This document shows, piece after piece, positions 1-8,735 of a DNA stretch of 34,093 nt. Position numbers and translations under genes: made by a program. Below the pieces are notes generated by a model. The model was not told where the DNA came from, did not search any database, and saw nothing but the letters and a program-made list of their open reading frames with translations. This DNA comes from a virus. The DNA lies in IMG/VR virus record IMGVR_UViG_3300034190_001487, positions 1 through 34,093 of that record, one strand, 5' to 3'. Position 1 is the stretch's first letter, and every line of letters begins with the position of its first letter.

Positions 1-1338
1 ATCTATTATTGGTTAAGGGTTCATCAACTAGGTAGCGCCGATGTAGGACTTCCTACTAACCAACCATCATTTACAGAATACAACGAAGGCGATGCTATTC
101 TAGCAGGTGACGGATATGTATATGATGAAAATGGAGATATTTCAGGACCTAGAGATACTATTACTGGATATAACGACCTCCAACTTTCATTAGAAATTGC
201 AGAAGGCATGGCAGGCGTACATGCTGCTAATCAGTTTACTAATCCTGCCACTAGTGCCCAGTCTGGGGATGTTAGTCCAACGGATTGGGGCGGCGGAACA
301 AATGTAGAAGTTGTCGGCGGCGCACCTGGCGATCAACAAGCAGGCGACAACGCTAGAGGTAGAATATCTAGAGAATTTTCTATTACATTTAGCTCAACTG
401 CAAATAGAGATAGATTTTTTAATATGGGAGGAGAGTTGATCTTTTCTGTCAGACTAACTAATTCTTCAGGAGTTCCGTATACTAGTACCCTAACGCAAGC
501 AAAAAGAAATTGGTGGTATAATCATTTAAATGTATCTAACCCTATAGATTTTCGAGTTGACCGTTCTATTTTTAATGTACTTGGAACTGGTTATACACAA
601 TTTGTCTTAAAACTTGATTCAACCGATGCATTATATGAAATGAATCAGACTAAAGTAGAACTTAAACGTAATGCTGCTAATACAGTAATCACAGCAAAAG
701 TAACGTGTTCGGATTATGATCGATCATTAAAAGATTGGCCAGACGATCCCCGAGATGAAAATGTAAACGCCGGGGTGGCTTCTTGGGTTTCTGTAAAAAC
801 AATTACAGCTGGCACTAACCCCTTATTTAATACAGTTGGGGCTAATCCGTCAGTAACTAACGTAACTAATCCTACCTGGACAGTTTCAGCAATTACCGAT
901 GTGCCGCCGCTAGTATCTAGTCCTCCTATACCTTCTATTGGGCCATTTAGTTCCGGAGACACTAACGGTACTGCTTGGACACAAACATTTACTGTACCTG
1001 CAGATAACTGGGCAGTAAAAGTCAGAGGCGTTGCATCAAAAGCAGGTGCTTCTAATTGGACATTCTTTGGATTACTTAGAGGAAGTCCGGATATTGCAGG
1101 TACACTTCGAATACGTATTTTCCTAGGTTCAAACACTTCGGGAACAGAATTGTATAACAGTGGCATTCTTACCGGAAACAGTGCAGCAGCCGTTAATATT
1201 AACTGGGAAGCAACATTGCTAAAAACTGGTGCAGCCGCTCAAGACTACACAGTTGAATTTACAAGCTATGTTAGTTCAGTAGACGCATCTACAAGCACTA
1301 CTGTTATAGTAGAACCAACCTTTGCTGGATTTGCTTAA
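1..1338 (+). CDS. Virion structural protein, probable fibre/tail type (5' end outside window)
   Basis: The frame is open from base 1, so this is the last 445 residues of a longer protein; an internal ATG at 208 is not needed as a start. The sequence is rich in Ser, Thr, Asn, Gly and Val, nearly free of Cys, and has alternating beta-strand patterns. The stretch ISREFSITFSSTANRDRFFN followed by a Gly-rich GGELIFSVRL strand resembles the repetitive virion structural or fibre proteins of marine T4-like phages; that assignment comes from pattern memory, not a search. Thr/Val/Asn-rich repeats around residues 265-310 fit a fibrous shaft, and the last 150 residues look like a beta-sandwich. It lies immediately before the promoter of the glycosyltransferase/radical SAM island, so its product is a candidate for modification by those enzymes, which is inference only. 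Confidence 0.6.
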   Translation: MYYWLRVHQLGSADVGLPTNQPSFTEYNEGDAILAGDGYVYDENGDISGPRDTITGYNDLQLSLEIAEGMAGVHAANQFTNPATSAQSGDVSPTDWGGGTNVEVVGGAPGDQQAGDNARGRISREFSITFSSTANRDRFFNMGGELIFSVRLTNSSGVPYTSTLTQAKRNWWYNHLNVSNPIDFRVDRSIFNVLGTGYTQFVLKLDSTDALYEMNQTKVELKRNAANTVITAKVTCSDYDRSLKDWPDDPRDENVNAGVASWVSVKTITAGTNPLFNTVGANPSVTNVTNPTWTVSAITDVPPLVSSPPIPSIGPFSSGDTNGTAWTQTFTVPADNWAVKVRGVASKAGASNWTFFGLLRGSPDIAGTLRIRIFLGSNTSGTELYNSGILTGNSAAAVNINWEATLLKTGAAAQDYTVEFTSYVSSVDASTSTTVIVEPTFAGFA

Positions 1339-1347
1339 AAATCGCTC

Positions 1348-1376
1348 TTGACAACTTTAACTTTATAGTGTAATAT
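1348..1376 (+). promoter_or_regulatory. Sigma-70-like promoter, TTGACA-N17-TAATAT
   Basis: A perfect -35 box TTGACA (1348-1353) is separated by 17 bases from TAATAT (1371-1376). The predicted start near 1383 gives a short leader to the ATG at 1399, with a GGCGGAG ribosome-binding site. It is the only strong promoter seen at the head of the plus-strand glycosyltransferase/radical SAM block. Confidence 0.65.
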
Positions 1377-1387
1377 ATACTATAAAG
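1361..1387. repeat. 9-bp inverted repeat over the -10 box
   Basis: CTTTATAGT (1361-1369) and ACTATAAAG (1379-1387) are perfect inverted copies around a 9-base centre that holds most of the -10 element. The location suits a dimeric repressor operator. As an RNA hairpin it would be weak and has no U-run, so it is not a convincing terminator for the structural gene. Confidence 0.5.
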
Positions 1388-1398
1388 GCGGAGTCTAA

Positions 1399-1743
1399 AT
1401 GGATCAACGATTAAAAACAGTATTAGAAGATATACATCATATTGACACTATTAACAATCAAAAGCGTCTACTGAAAGAACAGTTTCAAGAAGCAATCATT
1501 GTATTCTTCAATGGTGGAAAGTTTACTGCTAATAAAGAACTAATTGCATTTTTACAAACAGCATTTGAAAATGAAATTAGTGTTATTACAGATGACAACG
1601 ACATTCCTATAAAAATTACTAATATTATAGAATTTTTAAAATTAGTTACTGACACATACAAGTCTGCAACGGAGACATATTTTTTGCAGTATGAAGATGC
1701 AATTTTGAAATCTCGAAAGTTAGAGGATTTGCTATCTCTATGA
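1399..1743 (+). CDS. Small protein of unknown function, 114 aa
   Basis: A 114-residue, largely helical, charged protein with no Cys, signal peptide or membrane segment. It is first in the transcript that starts at the promoter at 1348, has a good ribosome-binding site (GGCGGAG, 5 bases before ATG), and its TGA overlaps the next ATG (ATGA), so it is translationally coupled to the glycosyltransferase that follows. I do not recognise the family. Its position between a structural gene and the glycosyltransferases suggests either a small structural chaperone or an accessory of the island; the sequence does not decide. Confidence 0.7.
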   Translation: MDQRLKTVLEDIHHIDTINNQKRLLKEQFQEAIIVFFNGGKFTANKELIAFLQTAFENEISVITDDNDIPIKITNIIEFLKLVTDTYKSATETYFLQYEDAILKSRKLEDLLSL

Positions 1744-2600
1744 CAACAGGAGTACTCTTGTTTGCATATAACAACACTGCAATAGACTATGTTAAACAAG
1801 CAATATATAACGCAAAGCTAGTAAAACAGCATTTAAAATTGCCTGTAGTTATTGTGACTGACAGTGTAAGTTATCTTGAAAAAACATATCCATGGTATAA
1901 AAAATACGTAGATGATGTAATTTTTCAAATGCCACGGGAATCTAACTTTCAAAATAGAGAATTTTTCGGCGGTGAACATCACAGTATACGTGCAGAATGG
2001 AAAAATGTAAATCGAGCAAGTGCTTATGACATAACCCCGTTTGATACTACTATTGTAATAGATACAGATTACTTAATTAACAATAGCAATTTTTTAAAAG
2101 TATTAGACCAGCCATCAGATTTGTTTATGTTTAAGGATAGTTGTGATATTGCATATAAGAGAAATATAAAAGGCTTTGATAAAATATCCGACGAAGCTAT
2201 TGATTTTTGGTGGGCAACTGTATTAGTTTTTAAGAAAACTGAACGAACTAAAAAACTATTTGAACTAGTAAATTATATTAAAGAACATTATCATTATTTT
2301 AGGACATTGTATCGTATACCTCTAAAACTTTATAGAAATGATTACGCCTTTAGTATAGCATTGCATATGCTCAACGGATACCAAGAAACTAATTGGCCGT
2401 GTCAGTTACCTGGCAAAATGTTATATACTAGTCCTCAAGATGACTTGCTAACTATTAAAGATGGGAAGTATACATTTGTATTAGGACAAAAATCAAGAAT
2501 AGATAAAGTTAACATAGTCTCAGTTGAAGGTATGAATATACACATTATGAATAAACTTCACTTAAATGATCTAATCGACACGGAGTTTGTAAATGAGTAA
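1740..2600 (+). CDS. GT-A-fold glycosyltransferase-like protein (DTD motif)
   Basis: A 286-residue protein with a nucleotide-sugar-transferase pattern: an N-terminal beta-alpha unit (GVLLFAYNN), then ASAYDITPFDTTIVIDTDYL, where D108-T-D110 is a DxD metal and sugar-nucleotide site as in GT-A enzymes. A Trp/Phe-rich segment (FWWATVLVFKKT, about 181-192) follows at the place where GT-A proteins bind the acceptor. No signal peptide or transmembrane helix, so it should act in the cytoplasm. It is paralogous to the next gene: RASAYDITPFDTTIVIDTD here matches RAYEMSPYEETIVLDAD there. Starts in an ATGA overlap with the preceding gene and ends in an 8-nt overlap with the next. Donor and acceptor are unknown. 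Confidence 0.65.
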   Translation: MTTGVLLFAYNNTAIDYVKQAIYNAKLVKQHLKLPVVIVTDSVSYLEKTYPWYKKYVDDVIFQMPRESNFQNREFFGGEHHSIRAEWKNVNRASAYDITPFDTTIVIDTDYLINNSNFLKVLDQPSDLFMFKDSCDIAYKRNIKGFDKISDEAIDFWWATVLVFKKTERTKKLFELVNYIKEHYHYFRTLYRIPLKLYRNDYAFSIALHMLNGYQETNWPCQLPGKMLYTSPQDDLLTIKDGKYTFVLGQKSRIDKVNIVSVEGMNIHIMNKLHLNDLIDTEFVNE

Positions 2601-3369
2601 AGGCTATATCATTTTCGCACAGAATAACGGTAAGACTGATTATGTAAAACAAGCAGAATTGTTAGCAGCAAGTATTAAGAAATTTAATAGCATAAACAAT
2701 GTAACCATTATTACTGATAAAGACATTAAAGACGATTATGCAAAAGACAGTGAATGGAAAATAGAGAATCGCTGGCGAGCATATGAGATGTCTCCTTATG
2801 AAGAAACAATTGTACTTGATGCTGATATGGTATTTTGTCGAAACGTAGACCATTGGTGGGATAAATTTTCACAGCATGACATGTTCTTCACAACTAACGT
2901 TTTAACTTATAGAAACACTATTGCAACAAGTGACTATTATAGAAAGACTTTTGTAAAGAATAGTTTGCCTAATTTGTATACAGCATTTTATTATTTTAAA
3001 AAGACGCCTACATCTAAATTAGTGTTTGAGCTATTGAAGGATATTACACTTAATTGGAAATCTTATTATAGTAAGTTTTTAAAGAACACCTACCAGTCTG
3101 GACAAAGTATTGATTTAAACATGGCACTTGCTATAAAAATATTAGGACTAGAGGACGCTACTACTGATAATACAACAGTGCCTACCTTTATACATTTAAA
3201 ACCCAAAATGCAAGATTGGAATACACCGTCAGATACTGTAACTAATAGAATTCCAGTTTACACGTTTCACGGAAAAATTATGTTAGATTCGTATATGTTG
3301 AATGATATATTACATTATGTTGAAGACGATTTCTTACCAACAGACGTAAAGGAGTTGTTCAATGAGTAG
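2593..3369 (+). CDS. GT-A-fold glycosyltransferase-like protein (DAD motif)
   Basis: A 258-residue paralogue of the preceding gene. It starts with GYIIFAQNN and carries NRWRAYEMSPYEETIVLDAD, where D76-A-D78 is the DxD motif. The mid-region YTAFYYFKKTPTSKLVFELL parallels the WATVLVFKKTERTKKLFELV stretch of its neighbour, so the two arose by duplication and have diverged strongly. Predicted cytoplasmic. ATGAGTAA forms an 8-nt stop/start overlap with the upstream gene, so the pair is probably translated together. The sugar transferred cannot be inferred. Confidence 0.65.
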   Translation: MSKGYIIFAQNNGKTDYVKQAELLAASIKKFNSINNVTIITDKDIKDDYAKDSEWKIENRWRAYEMSPYEETIVLDADMVFCRNVDHWWDKFSQHDMFFTTNVLTYRNTIATSDYYRKTFVKNSLPNLYTAFYYFKKTPTSKLVFELLKDITLNWKSYYSKFLKNTYQSGQSIDLNMALAIKILGLEDATTDNTTVPTFIHLKPKMQDWNTPSDTVTNRIPVYTFHGKIMLDSYMLNDILHYVEDDFLPTDVKELFNE

Positions 3370-3883
3370 TATATTAGACGACATTCGTCGTCATCAGATG
3401 TTAGCTCGTACATTAAAATACTATGTGTCATACGATAGTGAAAATAGAATAACGGCTGTCTTTTCTCATTCGGGAGATGCTCCGGACAACTCTATTAATA
3501 TCAGTGAGAGTCTGGCGGAAAAATTTCTTAATGGTGACATACTTAAACACAATTATACTGTAGTGCAGTTAGGTGATAATTTTGTAATTGAAAAAATTAA
3601 CACAGATATATCTATTACAACAGAACATTCTTTTTACAAAATTCCTACAGCATCATGTAAGAATATGATATACATAAACTCAATGAATAGAACGTTACGA
3701 TTTGAAGGAGAGTTTTTAAATTCAAATGTGTTTTACGTTTGCGCAAAGAATTGTTTTCATATTTTATATAAAACAATTCTATTTGACGATGATATTAATA
3801 TACACGTAGATGAGTGCTTTACTAAAGATATAGATATATTTGTGCCTGCACATGTAGAAAACGTAGGAATAGCATATGAGTGA
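3362..3883 (+). CDS. Unknown protein, 173 aa, between glycosyltransferases
   Basis: A 173-residue protein, rich in Ile, Asp and beta-branched residues, with an N-terminal helix (residues 1-20) and predicted beta-strands after that. Three Cys lie in the C-terminal half. No catalytic motif, signal or membrane segment was recognised. It is coupled by 8-nt overlaps on both sides (ATGAGTAG upstream, ATGAGTGA downstream), so it is made in step with the glycosyltransferases and is probably an accessory of the same pathway. Confidence 0.65.
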   Translation: MSSILDDIRRHQMLARTLKYYVSYDSENRITAVFSHSGDAPDNSINISESLAEKFLNGDILKHNYTVVQLGDNFVIEKINTDISITTEHSFYKIPTASCKNMIYINSMNRTLRFEGEFLNSNVFYVCAKNCFHILYKTILFDDDINIHVDECFTKDIDIFVPAHVENVGIAYE

Positions 3884-5213
3884 TTTTCAACTAAAACTTG
3901 CAGACTACGACTTTTACTTTTTTGATCAAGGCGCACCTAATGCTGAAGAAAACTTTTATGCAGCAAAAAATGCTATACCTTGGATAGTACGAACAGATAC
4001 CTTGCCTGACAAGAACTTTTTTGCAATAACAGATGATGCAAAATTAACTAAGTCGTTTATGTCGACTCCGTTGATATTTGAAGAAAGTGTTAAGCGTTCA
4101 ACAATACATTGGAGCAATATTAGTATAGTGAACAGTTTAGCGTATTCATCTTCGGGCGTCTACTGGAAAGGTGGAGAAGATTATTCATTTGATATACCAC
4201 AATACGGAACAGTAGTTTATCATGCTACTACTGCGGAACAAGCCTATAATTCAGCATTTATAGAAATTGAAAAACTTGTTAAAGATGTTCCGTTTTCTAG
4301 TATTGATCGAAAAAAATTATTAATATGGTCTAATATTGGCAACGATGTTAAACACGGTGAATGGGCAATCAAAGGAGCAAGGGCTGCACTTAAGAAATAC
4401 CTTGCAACCAGTGAGTATAATTCGTTGCCTATTTCTGATGAACCATACACGGAATCACAGAGTAAATTCTACAAAACTGTATACAAGAGCCCGCATCGTA
4501 TTAGTAAAAGCATTAAAGAAAATATTGCAAGTCGTTATGACATTGTATTCATAAGTTATGACGAACCTAATGCAGAAGAAAATTGGCAATCATTGAAAGC
4601 TCGTTTTCCAAGAGCTCAAAGAGTACACGGAGTAAAGGGTATACATCAAGCACACATAAAAGCCGCGGAACTGTGTACTAGTCCGATGTTTTGGGTAGTT
4701 GACGGCGATGCACGTATTGATGAAGAATTTAAATTTACTTACACTGTGCCTGATAACGAATTAAAATTTGTACATGTTTGGCGTAGTAAGAATCCTATTA
4801 ATGACCTAGTTTACGGATATGGCGGAATTAAATTACTACCGAGAAAACTTACTTTAACTATGGATACTGATACTGCTGATATGACAACTAGTATTAGTCC
4901 GTATTTTAAGCCAATGCCTATTGTGTCTAATATTACTGCATTTAATACTGATCCGTTTAATACGTGGAAGAGCGCATTTAGAGAATGTGTAAAATTATCT
5001 GCTCGTTCAATCGACAGGCAGCATAACGATGAAACAGAATATAGATTAACACAGTGGCAGTATGAGGGCGCAAACAGACGCTATGGAGAATACGCACAAA
5101 GAGGAGCAAAACAAGGACAAGAGTATGGCGAAGCAAACGTCAATGATCCTACTGCTCTTAAGAAAATTAACGACTTTGACTGGCTAAGGGAACGTTTTAA
5201 AAATGAAGATTAA
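3876..5213 (+). CDS. Two-copy glycosyltransferase-like protein (internal duplication)
   Basis: A 445-residue protein made of two copies of one domain of about 215 residues. Copy 2 (from about residue 220) opens with YDIVFISYDEPNAEENW, has a DxD-like site V-D276-G-D278, a Tyr/Gly segment (LVYGYGGIKLLP), and closes with a WKSAFRECVK helix and an RYGEYAQRGAKQG helix. Copy 1 (about 9-210) follows the same order in weaker form: YDFYFFDQGAPNAEENF, ITDDA (D53-D54) where copy 2 has the DxD, then LLIWSNIG and GEWAIKGARAAL. Copy 1 has probably lost metal binding. The next gene is a third copy. A glycosyltransferase role rests on the DxD and context; it could be another sugar-nucleotide-binding enzyme. 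8-nt overlap at its start, 11-nt at its end. Confidence 0.55.
   Translation: MSDFQLKLADYDFYFFDQGAPNAEENFYAAKNAIPWIVRTDTLPDKNFFAITDDAKLTKSFMSTPLIFEESVKRSTIHWSNISIVNSLAYSSSGVYWKGGEDYSFDIPQYGTVVYHATTAEQAYNSAFIEIEKLVKDVPFSSIDRKKLLIWSNIGNDVKHGEWAIKGARAALKKYLATSEYNSLPISDEPYTESQSKFYKTVYKSPHRISKSIKENIASRYDIVFISYDEPNAEENWQSLKARFPRAQRVHGVKGIHQAHIKAAELCTSPMFWVVDGDARIDEEFKFTYTVPDNELKFVHVWRSKNPINDLVYGYGGIKLLPRKLTLTMDTDTADMTTSISPYFKPMPIVSNITAFNTDPFNTWKSAFRECVKLSARSIDRQHNDETEYRLTQWQYEGANRRYGEYAQRGAKQGQEYGEANVNDPTALKKINDFDWLRERFKNED
4557..4582 (+). repeat. 26-bp exact direct repeat, copy 1
   Basis: Identical to 5239-5264. It encodes the YDEPNAEEN motif of the duplicated domain in both genes. Exact nucleotide identity amid otherwise diverged copies suggests gene conversion or strong constraint. 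Confidence 0.85.
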
Positions 5214-6102
5214 AGATATTGATATTATATACTTGTCATATGACGAACCTAATGCAGAAGAAAACTATGCTGATCTTTTAACTAAAGCACCTTGGGCAAA
5301 ACGTGTACATGGCGTAGAAGGATCTGACGCAGCACATAAGGCTTGCGCTGAATTAAGTGAAACGGAACGATTCATTACAGTAGACGGTGACAATAAAATA
5401 TATGCCGATTTCCTAGAACAAGAAATAGACTTTAAACAACATCCTTATATGGAGAACGCTGTGCTTAGTTGGTGCGGCTATAATGTTGTTAATGGATTGT
5501 TATACGGTAATGGCGGCCTTAAATGTTGGCCAAAAGAAGTTGTATTAAACATGAAAACACACGAAGCAAGTGAGTCGGATAATATTGCTGCACAAGTAGA
5601 GTTTTGCTGGAACTTAGATTATATACAAATGAATAGTTGTTATTCTAAAGTATACAATAATGCAACTGCACACCAAGCCTGGAGAGCAGGCTTTCGTGAA
5701 GGTGTTAAAATGTGTTTAGATCAAGGAAAGAAGTTTAATCCTTCTACATTTACGCAGGAAGTGTACTGGCAAAATCTACACAGATTAATGATTTGGCAAA
5801 TGGTAGGTGCTGATGTAGACAATGGGCTATGGGCAATGTACGGAGCTCGCCAAGGCTGTATAATGACAAACTTATCAGATTGGGATTATGTTAATGTTAG
5901 AGACTTTAAATATCTTAACACAATGTGGGATAATATTAACGAAGATAACATTGAAGATGCTATTAATGAACAAGGTATTATACTACAGCGTGAATTAAAC
6001 ATTCCTGTAGATAACTTTTTAAATTCGACACAAAGCGAAATGTTTAAACAAAGCTATAGCAACACTGATCGAACAGGACAAGGATTTATTGACATTGAAT
6101 AA
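5203..6102 (+). CDS. Glycosyltransferase-like protein, third copy of the YDEPNAEEN domain
   Basis: A 299-residue protein with a single copy of the domain found twice in the preceding gene: IDIIYLSYDEPNAEENYADL, then KRVHGVEGSDAAHKACAEL, V-D61-G-D63 as the DxD-like site, GLLYGNGGLKCWPKEVVL, QAWRAGFREGVKM and GLWAMYGARQG. The last 70 residues are a unique, acidic, helical tail. Its ATG lies 11 bases inside the preceding gene, so the two products may assemble as a hetero-oligomer of three domains. The single copy keeps the acidic motif intact, so I would expect it to be catalytic. Confidence 0.55.
   Translation: MKIKDIDIIYLSYDEPNAEENYADLLTKAPWAKRVHGVEGSDAAHKACAELSETERFITVDGDNKIYADFLEQEIDFKQHPYMENAVLSWCGYNVVNGLLYGNGGLKCWPKEVVLNMKTHEASESDNIAAQVEFCWNLDYIQMNSCYSKVYNNATAHQAWRAGFREGVKMCLDQGKKFNPSTFTQEVYWQNLHRLMIWQMVGADVDNGLWAMYGARQGCIMTNLSDWDYVNVRDFKYLNTMWDNINEDNIEDAINEQGIILQRELNIPVDNFLNSTQSEMFKQSYSNTDRTGQGFIDIE
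5239..5264 (+). repeat. 26-bp exact direct repeat, copy 2
   Basis: Identical to 4557-4582, in the same codon phase of a paralogous domain. Confidence 0.85.
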
Positions 6103-7477
6103 GCTAGTTAAAAAACTTGCTCGGCGACTGAAGATTGTAAAAGATCCAATTGATCGAATGGCAGAAGTAAAACAAATTACAGATAAAGTGTCTCCAACAT
6201 TTTGTTTAGCAAAGTGGCACCACACAACTATCTATTTACAAACAGGAGAAACACACAGTTGTTATCACCCTGCTCCGCATAAGATTCCGTTACACGAAAT
6301 AAAAGAAAATCCTAGTGCGTTACATAACACCCAAGAAAAGAAAGAACAGCGTAAGCTAATGTTGCAAGGTGAAAAACCTAGTGGATGTCAGTACTGCTGG
6401 AACATTGAATGTATGGGCAAAGATTATGTCAGTGACAGGCATGAACGAAATTCGGGTATTTACAATAAACATCGACTTGCTGAAATTATTAATAACGACT
6501 GGGACTTTAATATTAATCCTGAATATATCGAAGTGTCGTTTGGTAACGAGTGTAATCTAAAATGCGGATATTGTCATCCTAAGGCTAGCAGTAGTTACTA
6601 TAAAGAAATAGAACAATTTGGCCCATATAATATGGTTAAAAATCATACCCAGCATATAAACAAATTAAACATTTACAAAAAGGAAGAAGAAAACCCTTAT
6701 GTAGCAGCATGGTGGGAATGGTGGCCCGAAGTTAGTAAAACATTAAACATTTTACGCATCACAGGCGGGGAACCATTGTTGCAGCAGAGTATGTGGAGAT
6801 TGCTAGATGAACTAGATAGAGATCCGAAGCCGCATCTTGAAATAAACATAAATTCTAACCTAGCAGTAAAAAATATTTTAGTAGTAAGACTTGCTGAAAG
6901 AGTAAACAAGCTAATAGAAGAAAAGAAAATTAAAAAGTTTAAATTGTTTACTAGTTTAGATACCTGGGGTAAACCTGCAGAGTACATTAGAACTAACTTA
7001 GATCTAAATGTATGGGAAAAGAATTTTGACACTTGGATGACAAAAACTGATCAGCCTATTACATTTATGGTTACATTTAACATACTAAGTGTAACGACAT
7101 TTCAGTCATTACTTGAAAAGTTTTTAGAATGGAGAGCGCATTATCAAAATGATACAACTCGTATCCGCTTTGACACTCCGTATTTAAAAGAACCGATCCA
7201 GTATGATATGAATATTTTGCCTAAGCACTTTATGAGTTATATGGAAAGTCATTTAGCTTTTATCCAAAGTAATCTAGATGAATATGATGTTAATAAGTTT
7301 TCTAAACTTGAATATGAAAAGTTTCGTCGTGTTGTAGACTACATGCGCACTACTGAGTACAGTCAAGACAAATTAGAAATAGGCCGCAAGGATTTTGTTG
7401 CTTGGTTTAAAGAACACGATCGCCGTAGGGGAACAAATTTTGCAGAAACGTTTCCTGAACTAGAAAACATTTTTTGA
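6089..7477 (+). CDS. Radical SAM protein with N-terminal twitch-type Cys module (rSAM 1)
   Basis: A 462-residue radical SAM enzyme. The core motif is C155-N-L-K-C159-G-Y-C162 (CxxxCxxC) in a beta-strand context (IEVSFGNECNLKCGYC), followed by LRITGGEPL for SAM binding. Ahead of the core lies a Cys module, FCLAKW (C39), HSCYHP (C58) and CQYC (C100, C103), which fits the N-terminal twitch class and probably holds an extra Fe-S cluster. The closest relative here is the gene at 16766, which repeats CLAKW, HSC-HP, PSALHN and EKP..C-YCW. No ATG suits the start: TTG 6089 or TTG 6095 follow AAGGA within the previous gene's end, and ATG (residue 24) would still keep all Cys. Substrate unknown. Its 3' end overlaps the convergent gene by 18 bases. 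Confidence 0.85.
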   Translation: MTLNKLVKKLARRLKIVKDPIDRMAEVKQITDKVSPTFCLAKWHHTTIYLQTGETHSCYHPAPHKIPLHEIKENPSALHNTQEKKEQRKLMLQGEKPSGCQYCWNIECMGKDYVSDRHERNSGIYNKHRLAEIINNDWDFNINPEYIEVSFGNECNLKCGYCHPKASSSYYKEIEQFGPYNMVKNHTQHINKLNIYKKEEENPYVAAWWEWWPEVSKTLNILRITGGEPLLQQSMWRLLDELDRDPKPHLEININSNLAVKNILVVRLAERVNKLIEEKKIKKFKLFTSLDTWGKPAEYIRTNLDLNVWEKNFDTWMTKTDQPITFMVTFNILSVTTFQSLLEKFLEWRAHYQNDTTRIRFDTPYLKEPIQYDMNILPKHFMSYMESHLAFIQSNLDEYDVNKFSKLEYEKFRRVVDYMRTTEYSQDKLEIGRKDFVAWFKEHDRRRGTNFAETFPELENIF

Positions 7478-8692
7478 TTGGTATGAGTCGTCTACCGGAC
7501 TTTGTCTAGTAATAAATCTATTACAATTTTCAGTAAATCTTAAAAATTCATTTATAGTATATTCGTTGTACTGCATTCTGTTAGCATTGTAGTCGAGCAC
7601 TTCCTTGTTCTGCATAGACCATTCGATCTGCTGACTGCGAGACATCTTCTCTAAGTGTTTGCATACTCGTATTAATTCTGCTTGCAGTTTGTCCCATCGT
7701 TTTACAATGTCAGTTTCGAAATCAAAGTCATAGTTAAACCAGTCCGTATATAGTTTGTATCCAAGTCTTTGTAGATTGTAATTTTGCCCAGTCTGTCCCC
7801 AAATGATTACGGGTACTTTATGTAATATTGGTTTGAAAGTTTTTTCGCTATAAAACAAACTAGTTTCACACCAGTCGCTCTGCATAGTTTCGTTTGTCAA
7901 ATTGAATAATACTTTGTTCTGCAAGTCGCTGCCTAAATTGTTTGCCCAGTTAGTTTGAAAGTCAGTAGTGTCAACTATCATTGGCGTATTAGTTACTAGC
8001 GTTTTCTGCATTGCGCTACTAAAGTATTTGTTGCCTCTATATTCATTGGGAGATAATTCGTCGTGACTGATTGCTCCATATTTACTCAGTCCTGATTCTT
8101 GAAGTTTGTACACACAATAACTTCTCCAGAATCTATTACGCCTATTTAAATTTAAGAAAAATGTACCGTCATACTTTTTATCAAGTTCTGTATATCTGTT
8201 ATTTCTAACTGACTCGCTACTTCCCCACTGTTTAACATTTGTGTCCCAGTGCATTATTTCAATAACATTAATTGGGTTACTAGTTTGGTTAGTGCCATTA
8301 TAGAAAATTCTAAAGTTGCTTTTTTCTCTTAAATTGCCACTTAGGAATGTTACACCAGCTGGGTCAATATTGTGTTTTATTGCACTATTATATAATGCAA
8401 CCGCAACGTTGTGATGCTCAGGTGCCCATCCTTCGTGAGTTCCGTCTAATACAAAAACACATTCTCTTGCACGAAGTTTATTTAAAAACTCTGGCTTGAT
8501 ATCTTTAAACAAATCACTGTCGCTGTATATTCCGTTTTTGTATGAGTAATGCGCAAATATTACATATTGACTATCGTACTGTTTCCTTTCAGGTCTAGCA
8601 AGATGTTTTTTGTAATGATGGAAGCAACCGATTTCGCTAACACATTCTCGAATATATCTATCATTCGATAGCCATTCTTTAAAATATTTCAT
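7460..8692 (-). CDS. GT10-like (fucosyltransferase-like) protein, putative
   Basis: A 410-residue protein, started at the ATG at 8692 because an AGGAG precedes it; a TTG at 8716 would add eight residues. The useful signature is SEKTFKPI at 282-289 followed by VPVIIWG, resembling the acceptor/donor loop (SEK..KP....P.I..G) near the C-terminus of GT10-type fucosyltransferases and of many phage sugar-transferase-like proteins. The N-terminal half has alternating strands and helices (FVLDGTHEGW at 80-89). It stands between a nucleotide-sugar dehydrogenase (divergent) and the glycosyltransferase block (convergent), which supports a glycan role. Alternative: an uncharacterised T4-like phage protein with a similar loop. 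A T4-late-like box sits upstream. Confidence 0.45.
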   Translation of the reverse strand: MKYFKEWLSNDRYIRECVSEIGCFHHYKKHLARPERKQYDSQYVIFAHYSYKNGIYSDSDLFKDIKPEFLNKLRARECVFVLDGTHEGWAPEHHNVAVALYNSAIKHNIDPAGVTFLSGNLREKSNFRIFYNGTNQTSNPINVIEIMHWDTNVKQWGSSESVRNNRYTELDKKYDGTFFLNLNRRNRFWRSYCVYKLQESGLSKYGAISHDELSPNEYRGNKYFSSAMQKTLVTNTPMIVDTTDFQTNWANNLGSDLQNKVLFNLTNETMQSDWCETSLFYSEKTFKPILHKVPVIIWGQTGQNYNLQRLGYKLYTDWFNYDFDFETDIVKRWDKLQAELIRVCKHLEKMSRSQQIEWSMQNKEVLDYNANRMQYNEYTINEFLRFTENCNRFITRQSPVDDSYQSKNVF

Positions 8693-8727
8693 GAAATTCA
8701 GTACTCCTGTTTGCAATCGCTACTATT

Positions 8728-8735
8728 CATAAATA
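8728..8735 (+). promoter_or_regulatory. T4-late-like promoter box (CATAAATA)
   Basis: CATAAATA differs by one base from the T4 late box TATAAATA. Start predicted near 8741, 29 bases before the dehydrogenase ATG. It overlaps the minus-strand box at 8736-8743 through a palindrome. Depends on the phage having a gp55-type late sigma factor, which this window does not show. Confidence 0.35.

Noticed and set aside
714-1166. 150-aa open frame on the minus strand
   Set aside because: Lies wholly inside the structural gene, has no ribosome-binding site, and reads as low-complexity antisense.
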